Position numbers and translations under genes: made by a program. Under the pieces are notes generated by a model. It was not told the origin of the DNA and did no database searches. It saw nothing but the letters and a program-made list of their open reading frames with translations. 7,771 bases of DNA from an uncultured Variovorax sp. (lineage in GTDB: Bacteria; Pseudomonadota; Gammaproteobacteria; Burkholderiales; Burkholderiaceae). The stretch covers positions 1 through 7,771 of the forward strand of contig CAMLCW010000249.1 in the NCBI GenBank assembly GCA_946478645.1, read 5' to 3'. Shown one piece after another: positions 1-5,408 of the stretch (within the stretch, counting starts at the first letter, position 1; each line of letters begins with the position of its first letter).

Positions 1-366
1 GGCCTGCACGGCGTACGCGATGATGACCTGGTTCATCCGCTGGAAGTCGTACACGCCGATCAGCGACAGCGCGGTGACGTCCAGGTTGGTCTCTTCCTTC
101 ACCTCGCGCGTGATGCCGTCCTGCGGCGTCTCGCCGGCCTCCATGAAGCCGGTGATCAGCGCGTACATGTGGCCGGGCCAGGCCGCGTTGCGCGCCAGCA
201 GGATCTGGTCCTGGTACTCGATCACCGCGGCCAGTACGGGGGTCGGGTTGTTCCAGTGCGTCCAGCCGCAGGCCGGGCAGCGCAGCCGCTCCTTGGGGCC
301 GCCGTCTTCCTGCTGGGTCATGGGTTGCAGCGCCGTGGCGCAGGCGGGGCAGAAGGTGTAGGTCAT
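1..366 (-). CDS. Nudix hydrolase with N-terminal zinc ribbon (3' end beyond the window)
   Basis: The first 122 residues read MTYTFCPACA... from an ATG at 366-364, and the frame stays open to the window edge. Cys6, Cys9, Cys30 and Cys33 form two CPAC knuckles, typical of a small zinc ribbon. A Nudix box follows at residues 73-95: Gly73, Glu79, then REVKEE at 87-92, fitting G-x5-E-x7-R-E-U-x-E-E; Asn94 stands where the box usually has Gly. Nudix enzymes cleave nucleoside diphosphates linked to another group, using Mg2+ bound by the REUxEE glutamates. Zinc ribbon plus Nudix is seen in NudC-like NADH/NAD-cap pyrophosphatases and in a shorter uncharacterised group. The SQPWPFPxS motif that marks NudC is not in the visible part, so the substrate is open. 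It lies downstream of cysM on the same strand, but a 160-bp repeat-bearing gap argues against tight coupling. No clear Shine-Dalgarno precedes the ATG. Confidence 0.9.
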   Translation of the reverse strand, partial: MTYTFCPACATALQPMTQQEDGGPKERLRCPACGWTHWNNPTPVLAAVIEYQDQILLARNAAWPGHMYALITGFMEAGETPQDGITREVKEETNLDVTALSLIGVYDFQRMNQVIIAYAVQA

Positions 367-378
367 GCGAAATCGATT

Positions 379-460
379 GTCATTGCGGGCTTGACCCGCA
401 ATCCAGCTCCTGCGGCTGGAGGGCGTCCGGAGATGGATCCCGGGTCAAGCCCGGGATGAC
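379..460. repeat. Palindromic intergenic repeat (REP/MITE-like), two inverted 27-bp halves
   Basis: Two 27-bp sequences, 379-405 and 434-460, are imperfect inverted copies of each other, differing at the bases flanking the central CTTGA/TCAAG. Each is also its own hairpin: 382-389 pairs with 395-402 (8 bp, loop CTTGA), and 437-444 pairs with 450-457 (8 bp, loop TCAAG). The spacer carries a further short CCAG/CTGG pairing. This 'gggcttgaccc / gggtcaagccc' style of palindrome is a common dispersed intergenic element in proteobacteria. The element sits between cysM and the Nudix gene, where it could fold in the mRNA of both. The structure is read directly; the dispersed-family assignment is from general knowledge. 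Confidence 0.75.
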
Positions 461-524
461 AACTGCGGCGCCCGGGATGACAACCTGCGGGGCTCGCGAT
501 GACAACTGCGGGCCTCGGATGACA
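455..524. repeat. Degenerate tandem repeat (about 21 bp, three units plus a partial fourth)
   Basis: Units begin at GATGACA: 455-475 (21 bp), 476-497 (22 bp), 498-517 (20 bp), and a truncated start at 518-524. The shared core is GATGACAAC(C)TGCGG. The first unit begins inside the right end of the palindromic repeat, so the array looks like an extension of that end. The last GATGACA stops three bases before the cysM stop codon (527-529). No function can be read; it forms most of the cysM 3' untranslated region. Confidence 0.65.
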
Positions 525-526
525 GT

Positions 527-1429
527 TCATGCCGGGAACACGCCCGTCGACAGGTACCGGTCCCCGCGATCGCACACCACGAACACGATGGTCGCGTTCT
601 CGACCTGCCTGGCCACCTGCTGCGCCACCCAGCATGCGCCGGCGGCCGAGATGCCGCCGAAGATGCCTTCTTCGCGCGCCAGGCGCCGGCACATCTCCTC
701 GGCTTCGTCCTGGCTGACCGAGATGGTCTCGTCGATGTGCGAAGCGTCGTAGATCTTGGGCAGGTACTCCTGCGGCCACTTGCGGATGCCCGGGATGCGC
801 GAGCCTTCGGCCGGCTGCGCGCCGATGACGCGGACGGCCGGGTTCTTCTCCTTCAGGTAGCGCGACACGCCGGTGATGGTGCCGGTGGTGCCCATGGCGC
901 TGACGAAGTGCGTGATGCGCCCGCCCGTCTGCTGCCACAGCTCGGGTCCCGTGGTCTCGTAGTGGATGCGCGGGTTGTCCTCGTTGGCGAACTGGTCCAG
1001 CACGCGGCCCTTGCCTTCGCGCTGCATGTTCTCGGCCAGGTCGCGCGCGTACTCCATGCCGCCGCTCTTGGGCGTGAGCATCAGCTCGGCGCCGAACGCC
1101 TTCATGGTCTGGGCGCGCTCGATCGACAGGTCCTCCGGCATGATCAGCACCATGCGGTAGCCCTTGATGGCCGCGGCCATGGCCAGCGCGATGCCGGTGT
1201 TGCCCGAGGTGGCCTCGATCAGCGTGTCGCCGGGCTTGATCTCGCCGCGCTCCTCGGCGCGCTTGATCATCGAAAGCGCCGGACGGTCCTTGACCGACCC
1301 CGCGGGGTTGTTGCCCTCGAGCTTGGCAAGAATCACATTGCCGCGCCTGGCGTTCTCGGCCGCGTCGATGCGCTGCAATGCCACCAGCGGCGTCTTGCCG
1401 ATGGCGTCTTCGATCGTCGGATAGTTCAT
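527..1429 (-). CDS. cysM: Cysteine synthase B (O-acetylserine sulfhydrylase B)
   Basis: This is a 300-residue fold-type II PLP enzyme that makes L-cysteine from O-acetyl-L-serine and sulfide (CysM enzymes also accept thiosulfate) in the cytosol. Lys47 in GSVKDR (45-49) is the Schiff-base lysine, TSGNTG (74-79) is the substrate loop, and GTTGT (180-184) cradles the PLP phosphate. WQQTGGRITHF (165-175) and the C-terminal CDRGDRYLSTGVF (286-298) are typical of CysM rather than CysK. Length agrees with E. coli CysM (about 303 aa). The ATG at 1429 gives MNYPTIEDAIGKTPL, which aligns with the family N terminus. The frame stays open upstream, but only across the antisense strand of the tRNA gene, so longer starts are unlikely. 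No Shine-Dalgarno is seen before the ATG, and a palindrome overlaps it. The gene diverges from tRNA-Leu and is followed by a repeat-rich spacer. Confidence 0.96.
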   Translation of the reverse strand: MNYPTIEDAIGKTPLVALQRIDAAENARRGNVILAKLEGNNPAGSVKDRPALSMIKRAEERGEIKPGDTLIEATSGNTGIALAMAAAIKGYRMVLIMPEDLSIERAQTMKAFGAELMLTPKSGGMEYARDLAENMQREGKGRVLDQFANEDNPRIHYETTGPELWQQTGGRITHFVSAMGTTGTITGVSRYLKEKNPAVRVIGAQPAEGSRIPGIRKWPQEYLPKIYDASHIDETISVSQDEAEEMCRRLAREEGIFGGISAAGACWVAQQVARQVENATIVFVVCDRGDRYLSTGVFPA

Positions 1430-1446
1430 GGCAGGCACTGTGCCAT
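1428..1446. promoter_or_regulatory. Palindrome overlapping the cysM start codon, with a shared AT-rich box
   Basis: ATGGCA (1428-1433) and TGCCAT (1441-1446) are perfect inverted arms around a 7-nt spacer. The inner GGCACTGTGCC (1434-1444) is also palindromic around one base. Just beside it lies CATAATTTT (1444-1452), the only AT-rich patch in the 41-bp gap between cysM and tRNA-Leu. CATAAT (1444-1449) could be the tRNA -10 box, and on the other strand AATTAT could serve cysM. No convincing -35 box is seen for either. It could be an operator, an mRNA hairpin hiding the cysM start, or chance. Confidence 0.3.
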
Positions 1447-1470
1447 AATTTTGGGCTCCCTTCCGGATGT

Positions 1471-1555
1471 GCCCGGGTGGTGAAATTGGTAGACGCAGGG
1501 GACTCAAAATCCCCCACCGAAAGGTGTGCCGGTTCGATTCCGGCCCCGGGCACCA
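1471..1555 (+). tRNA. tRNA-Leu (anticodon CAA)
   Basis: An 85-nt class II tRNA. The acceptor arm is GCCCGGG (1471-1477) paired with CCCGGGC (1545-1551), then discriminator A1552 and an encoded CCA at 1553-1555. The anticodon stem GGGGA (1498-1502) pairs with TCCCC (1510-1514) around the loop CTCAAAA (1503-1509), which places the anticodon CAA at 1505-1507, reading UUG. A long variable arm (ACC-GAAA-GGT, about 1516-1525) and the T loop TTCGATT (1533-1539) complete the fold. The long variable arm and the D-arm sequence GGTGAAATTGGTAGACGC fit bacterial tRNA-Leu. No other tRNA is adjacent. Its 3' side borders the accessory segment, as is common for genes used as integration points. Confidence 0.97.
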
Positions 1556-1571
1556 CCAGGTCCTCCAGCCT

Positions 1572-1688
1572 CTAGGGCCTGTTAACACTACGCAAGGGCT
1601 CGCGAAGTTCGCCACAGCCCGCCCCTCGGCGTTGCCAGCCCCTTGGCGAAGCAACGCGATCTCCTTGCGTAGTGTTAACAGGCCCTAG
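1572..1688. mobile_element. MITE-like element with perfect 26-bp terminal inverted repeats
   Basis: The 26 bases at 1572-1597 (beginning CTAGGGCCTGTTAACA) are repeated exactly in inverse at 1663-1688, enclosing 65 bp, for a total of 117 bp. There is no room for a transposase. The outermost CTAG, or the inner TA, could be a target-site duplication rather than part of the inverted repeat. The interior holds more pairing: GCGTTGC (1630-1636) with GCAACGC (1651-1657), and a GCGAA-G-TTCGC hairpin near 1603-1613. The whole unit can fold into one long hairpin. It starts 16 nt after the tRNA-Leu CCA, so it might also end tRNA transcription, although no T-tract follows. Size and symmetry fit a miniature inverted-repeat transposable element; the parent family is not identified. 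Confidence 0.7.
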
Positions 1689-1691
1689 GCC

Positions 1692-1930
1692 GTGGAGCTT
1701 GAGAGCAGCCGCCTCAAGAAGCTTTCTTGCCGAGCCTGCGGGCTGCTCGGCACATCGCGTGCGACACCAAGCCACGCATCGGGTCTGCCCGTCAAAGATC
1801 CACTCGTGCTCGCGGCGATGAAAGAGCCGCCGGCCGAGTACCCCGACGTCGGCACGCTCGGCCGATTCATTCAAGTCCGCGGCACACGGTCGATCCAGGC
1901 TTGGCTACGACCCTGTCTACCAGATCTACA
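1692..1930 (+). pseudogene. Possible decayed IS3-family transposase remnant
   Basis: Read from 1692, the frame gives ELESSRLKKL, which resembles the end of an IS3-type OrfA (E-N-x-RLKKL). It is followed directly by SCRACGLLGTSRAT and LVLAAMKEPPAEYPDVG, which resemble the start of an IS3 OrfB (RRACGLxGxSRxT ... ALRELAAEYPRYGYRR). The roughly 60 residues that normally lie between are missing, and after about 1890 similarity continues only loosely and seems to change frame (VYQIYTG in the +1 frame near 1911-1931 recalls the RVYRIY of OrfB). No DDE catalytic residues are present. This is a resemblance judged by eye; the right boundary is arbitrary. The long open frames over this area on both strands are otherwise unsupported. 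Confidence 0.35.
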
Positions 1931-2390
1931 CCGGCAGGACCGCGGAACCCTTTCCGTCGATCCGCCCCCGGACGGAAGCCGGCTCAGCGCGCCAGCCATG
2001 CGTCCAAAAATGTCCGTCCCCGATGTCGCAAGCAGGCTGCAAGGGTTCGATTCGGAGCTTTCTGCCTGGCGAGACATCGTCGAACGGCTGCCCAAGCCCG
2101 GAGTGAACTCGAGACGCTGAAGCCGACCAAGCTGATGAATGTGAGATTTATTCACGAATATGGCAATTTGATGAGCCCGACCTTTGCTGATGACGGCATC
2201 CTCCTGATCGAATTGGGCATCATCGACTCGTATCTGGCCGGCAAGTAGGCGCTTGAAACAACGGCCGCATGCCCCAAGAGGAGTCAGCGGGTGGCCTGGA
2301 AATACGGGACCGGCAGCGACAGCTCCAACGTGACGACTTCTGACGTGCTGCAGCGGTTGAGGTAGGAAATAAAAAGCTTCGAGCAGACAA
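1931..2390. other. Stretch without a recognisable gene, upstream of the glycosyltransferase pair
   Basis: No protein that I recognise is encoded here on either strand. Short plus-strand frames end at 2120 (…RLPKPGVNSRR), 2248 (…IIDSYLAGK) and about 2365 (…SDVLQRLR). They could be broken pieces of former genes, but none has a motif. A minus-strand open frame across 1871-2401 has arginine- and serine-rich composition typical of a shadow frame. Base composition shifts here from GC-rich to more mixed. The last 40 bases (AGGAAATAAAAAG at 2364-2376) are AT-rich and probably hold the promoter or leader of the next gene, with a weak GAG (2381-2383) as the only Shine-Dalgarno candidate. Confidence 0.5.
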
Positions 2391-3230
2391 ATGGGCAACA
2401 AGATATCAATTGGAATTATTCTCTATAAGAACGACGAAGCGGAAACTTCCCGTTGCTTCCAGTCGATACAGCGACAACTCTCTCTCGATGTCGTCATCGA
2501 GATCCTGATACGCGATCAAGGCGGTGGCGATTGTCGCCCGGCAGTCGAGAACTGGCTGGAAAGACACCCACTACCGATCCCCTGCAGATTCTCCGAAGGA
2601 GAGAACCTGGGCTTCGGCGGAGGCCACAATCTACTTTTCAGTCAGCGCAACCCAGCTGCTACAGCTTACTTGTGCCTCAATCCTGACGGCGCCATGCACC
2701 CGGAGTGCCTGGGCTCGATGATCGAGAAGCTCGACAAAACGAATGGCCGAGGCATCTACGAGGCCCGCCAAGAACCAATCATGCACCCGAAGTTCTATGA
2801 CCCTCAGAGCGAGGCGACTGCGTGGTGCTCGGGCGCATGCGTACTGATCCCCTGCGACATATACCAAGCGATCAGCGGTTTTGACGAGGATTTCTTTCTG
2901 TATTGTGAGGACGTAGATCTGTCTTGGCGCGTCAAGGCAGCGGGCCACGGGTGCTACACATGCGCCAACGCGCTGTTCCTGCACTATTCAGTTGACCGAT
3001 CAAACCGGGAAGTAGAAATCTGGAGATCTGCTTGCATCCTCGCGCACAAGTGGCGCGCAAGAGATTTCAAGGAAATGGCTCTCAATGTATTGAAGGGCTT
3101 GATCGATATCGATCATGATCAAATCACCAGAGACATTGAAAAACATCAGCAACATGAGCTAGAACTAGTATACAGAGCAAAGCCTGATTTTAAGCACGGA
3201 TTGCATTTCTCTCATCCAATGTGGGCTTAA
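2391..3230 (+). CDS. Family 2 glycosyltransferase (rhamnosyltransferase-like)
   Basis: A 279-residue GT-A fold enzyme expected to move a sugar from a nucleotide donor to a growing surface glycan at the cytoplasmic face of the inner membrane. The N terminus KISIGIILYKNDEA (4-17) is the usual first beta strand. ENLGFGGGHN (71-80) is the signature of the WbbL/rhamnosyltransferase-like branch of GT2, and LNPDG (96-100) stands for the DxD metal/nucleotide site. SGACVLIP (147-154) and GFDEDFFLYCEDVDLSWR (163-180) form the acceptor region with the likely catalytic base in the ED pair (173-174). No membrane helix or signal peptide is seen. The gene is clearly richer in A/T than its neighbours and is followed after one base by a second GT2, so the two form an operon. 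Donor and acceptor are unknown; rhamnose is only a guess from the subfamily. Confidence 0.9.
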   Translation: MGNKISIGIILYKNDEAETSRCFQSIQRQLSLDVVIEILIRDQGGGDCRPAVENWLERHPLPIPCRFSEGENLGFGGGHNLLFSQRNPAATAYLCLNPDGAMHPECLGSMIEKLDKTNGRGIYEARQEPIMHPKFYDPQSEATAWCSGACVLIPCDIYQAISGFDEDFFLYCEDVDLSWRVKAAGHGCYTCANALFLHYSVDRSNREVEIWRSACILAHKWRARDFKEMALNVLKGLIDIDHDQITRDIEKHQQHELELVYRAKPDFKHGLHFSHPMWA

Positions 3231-3231
3231 G

Positions 3232-4302
3232 ATGGAAAAAAGAATCTCGATTGTCATTCGTACAATGATCGGGCGCGAGCTCTATCTGGATCGCTGTCTC
3301 TTCTTATTGAGCGGTCAAACCTACTCCTTTGTTGAACCAGTGGTGGTCGTGCAGAAAAGGAATGAATCCGAGGACACCAGCGGTATTGAAAAAGTTGTCG
3401 CTCGGTGGGGCGAGTGCTTTCCCTGCATCCAGATACATACTCACACTGCGAACTTCGATGCAAGAGCCAAGAGCCTGAACGTCGGCAAATTACGTGCAAC
3501 CGGCAGATACCTGGCATTTCTGGACGACGACGATAAACCATACCCCCCGCATTACCAGACGCTGATCAAGGCCCTTCAGAAAACCGACTATTCCTGGGCC
3601 TACAGCGATATCGTAAGGGCCCTTTACAACGAATATGGTCAATTGATAGAGCGCACTCATCCCTTCAAAAGAGAGGGCTACTCGTTTCTCGATCATTTGC
3701 GCGGAAATTTCATGCCGATTCATTCCTTCGTGATTGACAGAGAGAGAGCCGGGCCTCTTGAGGATGTCGAGGAAACGCTGAATCGCAATGAGGATTACGA
3801 TTTCCTTCTGAGACTTGCTTTTCAGCACGAGCCGCTGTATGTGCCCTATTTCGGCGCGGAGTACTGCATCCGAAGCGACGGCTCCAATACCGTATCGGAC
3901 GGAACAGCGCGAGCGAGAGAAGCTTTGGCGAAAAGACGCCTGTGGAACGCTGCCCAGGATGTGCTGGACTCCAGAAAAATAGACCACTTCGGGTGGTGGG
4001 TGCGTGAATTGGATCAATTCCCGTTGATCTATCCCCGCAAGTCATACGGCTCGGACGAGCCTCCCCGATCGGAATGCTATCGCAAGCTGCTCGCTGATTA
4101 CCATGCGACGCGGTCGTGGAAAATGACCCGCCCGCTACGCAATTTAGTCCGCAGAGTGCGCGGACAACCTCTGGAGATCTTGACGATTCCGAACTCGGAA
4201 GAAATGGCCCAAGTCGAGATTCATCGTCTACTGACGTCAACCTCCTGGGAGTTGACCGCGCCACTTCGAATTGTCCGCAAGTTGATCAGGAATGCCGCTT
4301 GA
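3232..4302 (+). CDS. Family 2 glycosyltransferase with duplicated C-terminal SWxxTxPLR motif
   Basis: A 356-residue protein. Residues 1-215 are a GT2 (GT-A) domain: RISIVIRTMIGR (4-15) as the first strand, ARAKSLNVGKLRATGRYLAFLDDDD (77-101) with the acidic DDDD metal/nucleotide site at 98-101, and NEDYDFLLRL (186-195) carrying the probable catalytic acid. Residues 290-356 form a tail with two copies of a basic motif, SWKMTRPLRNLVRRVR (295-310) and SWELTAPLRIVRKLIR (338-353). Similar TSWRxTxPLR tails are known from many polysaccharide-cluster glycosyltransferases and may be amphipathic membrane-contact helices. The start codon lies one base after the stop of the first glycosyltransferase and lacks a good Shine-Dalgarno, so translation is probably coupled. 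Likely role: O-antigen, capsule or other surface glycan synthesis. The sugar is not predictable. Confidence 0.9.
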   Translation: MEKRISIVIRTMIGRELYLDRCLFLLSGQTYSFVEPVVVVQKRNESEDTSGIEKVVARWGECFPCIQIHTHTANFDARAKSLNVGKLRATGRYLAFLDDDDKPYPPHYQTLIKALQKTDYSWAYSDIVRALYNEYGQLIERTHPFKREGYSFLDHLRGNFMPIHSFVIDRERAGPLEDVEETLNRNEDYDFLLRLAFQHEPLYVPYFGAEYCIRSDGSNTVSDGTARAREALAKRRLWNAAQDVLDSRKIDHFGWWVRELDQFPLIYPRKSYGSDEPPRSECYRKLLADYHATRSWKMTRPLRNLVRRVRGQPLEILTIPNSEEMAQVEIHRLLTSTSWELTAPLRIVRKLIRNAA

Positions 4303-4333
4303 GCAGCGGGCCGGAGGCTCAGCGACAGCCGTA

Positions 4334-4358
4334 GCCAGTTGCCAGTTGCCAGTTGCCA
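4334..4358. repeat. 7-bp tandem repeat (GCCAGTT, 3.6 copies)
   Basis: GCCAGTT is repeated exactly at 4334-4340, 4341-4347 and 4348-4354, followed by a partial GCCA (4355-4358). It lies 31 bases after the second glycosyltransferase stop, in the convergent spacer before the SDR gene. Perfect short arrays like this can change copy number by slippage. No coding frame is involved. Confidence 0.9.
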
Positions 4359-4395
4359 ACCAGCAGCTTGGAGGCGGCCAGCTTCTAGATCGAAT

Positions 4396-4413
4396 GCGTA
4401 GCGCGCTCTACGC
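4396..4413. terminator. Hairpin in the convergent spacer, weak terminator candidate
   Basis: GCGTAG (4396-4401) pairs with CTACGC (4408-4413) around a 6-nt loop. It lies four bases past the SDR stop codon on the minus strand and 93 bases past the second glycosyltransferase on the plus strand. Neither side has a clear run of T, so an intrinsic terminator is only a possibility. Confidence 0.3.
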
Positions 4414-4417
4414 CTCC

Positions 4418-5353
4418 TCATCGGGCCATGCGAAGCAATCCCGTATGCACCGTCGGATGCGCCAGCCGCACCCGCAGTTCGCGCTTGAGCCGCGCGTTGT
4501 CGAGCCGGCGCGATTCCCCCATGAAGCTCAGGAGCTGCAGCGGCAGCTGCCGCTCGGCCTCGTCGCGCGCCAAGCGCGGCGGGCGCGGCAGGCCGTAAAG
4601 GTCGGCTGCAAGATCGATGTAGTCGCCCATGCGCAGTTCGGTGTCGTCGGCGGTGTGCACCACGCGCTGCGGCCGGCCGCGGTAGAGCGCGGCCACGCAG
4701 GCGCGCGCCAGGTCGTCGGCGTGGATGTGGCTCGTGTACACGTCATCCTCGCGCCGCAGCACGGGGGTGCCGCGCTCGAGCCGCTGGCGCGGCGTGCCGC
4801 CGACGCGGTCGGGCGCATAGATGCCGGGAATGCGCAGGATGCTGGTGCGCACGCCCGCGCTGCGGCCGAGCCAGCGCACGGCGCGTTCGGCGTCGACGCG
4901 GCGGTGGGCGCGCGGCGTGTCGGGCCGCACGGCGCGCGTCTCGCTCACGCGGGCGCCGCCGCAGTCGCCGTAGACGCCGCTGGTGGAGCCGTAGACCAGG
5001 GCCTCGGGCGCTGCGCGCAGCCGCAGCGCACGCACGAGCGCGGTGGTGCGAAGGTCGCGCCACCAAGCCGCCCCGCCGTCGCGCGCGGGCGGCGCCAGGT
5101 GCAGCACACGGGTGGCGATGCCGGCCAGGCGGCGCAGGCTCGCCGGATCGTCGAGGTTGCCCCGCAGCGGGCGAATGCCCGCGGCACGCAGCGCGGGTAT
5201 CCGGTCGGCCGATGAAGTGAGCGCTACCAGCTGCACGCGGCCTGCCAGGCGGGCCGCCACGCGCTGGCCCACGTCGCCGCAACCGACGATCAGCAGGCGC
5301 TCGCGCCGGAAGCGCGCCGGCAGCGCGCCGGAAGGGCTATTGATTGAAGGCAA
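4418..5353 (-). CDS. Atypical extended SDR / NAD(P)-dependent epimerase-like protein (YeeZ-like)
   Basis: A 311-residue cytosolic Rossmann protein. LLIVGCGDVGQRVAARL (20-36) is the dinucleotide-binding turn, and RGNLDDPASL (64-73) is the adenine-side loop. VLHLAPPARDGG (83-94) and ALVYGSTSGVYGD (118-130) match extended SDRs, as does LRIPGIYAPDR (173-183). The usual YxxxK catalytic pair is missing: the matching stretch reads RAHRRVDAERAV (148-159), as in the YeeZ-like atypical SDRs. The end motif SRRLDNARLKREL (281-293) also fits that group. Substrate unknown. No ATG lies near the N terminus; a TTG at 5353 preceded by AAAGGA (5368-5363) about nine bases upstream is the best start. The first codons run through an 11-bp tandem repeat. 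It is divergent from the reductase gene with a 55-bp gap. GC content is very high, like the backbone. Confidence 0.85.
   Translation of the reverse strand: MPSINSPSGALPARFRRERLLIVGCGDVGQRVAARLAGRVQLVALTSSADRIPALRAAGIRPLRGNLDDPASLRRLAGIATRVLHLAPPARDGGAAWWRDLRTTALVRALRLRAAPEALVYGSTSGVYGDCGGARVSETRAVRPDTPRAHRRVDAERAVRWLGRSAGVRTSILRIPGIYAPDRVGGTPRQRLERGTPVLRREDDVYTSHIHADDLARACVAALYRGRPQRVVHTADDTELRMGDYIDLAADLYGLPRPPRLARDEAERQLPLQLLSFMGESRRLDNARLKRELRVRLAHPTVHTGLLRMAR
5302..5334. repeat. 11-bp tandem repeat inside the SDR gene start (three copies)
   Basis: CGCGCCGGAAG (5302-5312), CGCGCCGGCAG (5313-5323) and CGCGCCGGAAG (5324-5334) are contiguous and differ at one base. On the minus strand they encode residues about 7-17 of the SDR (PSGALPARFRR), before the Rossmann turn. 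Because 11 is not a multiple of three, gain or loss of one copy would put the TTG start out of frame with the rest. Confidence 0.85.
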
Positions 5354-5408
5354 AATCCGGTTTCCTTTCCCTTTTCAGACCCAGGCTGAAAGAAGCCGAA
5401 GAATACCG

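Noticed and set aside
379..524. Possible CRISPR array
   Set aside because: The units are contiguous 20-22 bp repeats without unique spacers and no cas genes are nearby.
2044..2053. GGTTCGATTC matches the T-arm of tRNA-Leu (1531-1540), a possible attachment-site copy for an integrated island
   Set aside because: Only 10 bases match exactly, the tRNA 3' end and CCA are not repeated, and no integrase gene is visible. This is too short to call an att site.
1871..2401. Long minus-strand open frame of 176 residues over the gene-poor stretch
   Set aside because: No recognised motif, composition rich in Arg and Ser as in shadow frames, and it overlaps the start of the first glycosyltransferase. Not reported as a gene.
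2391..4302. Possible phage origin of the glycosyltransferases (serotype conversion module)
   Set aside because: No integrase, flippase (GtrA-like) or phage structural genes are present, and the pair resembles polysaccharide-cluster enzymes instead.
4292..5215. 307-residue plus-strand open frame opposite the SDR gene
   Set aside because: The SDR reading has a clear Rossmann motif and family landmarks; the plus frame is Ala/Arg/His-rich and featureless.
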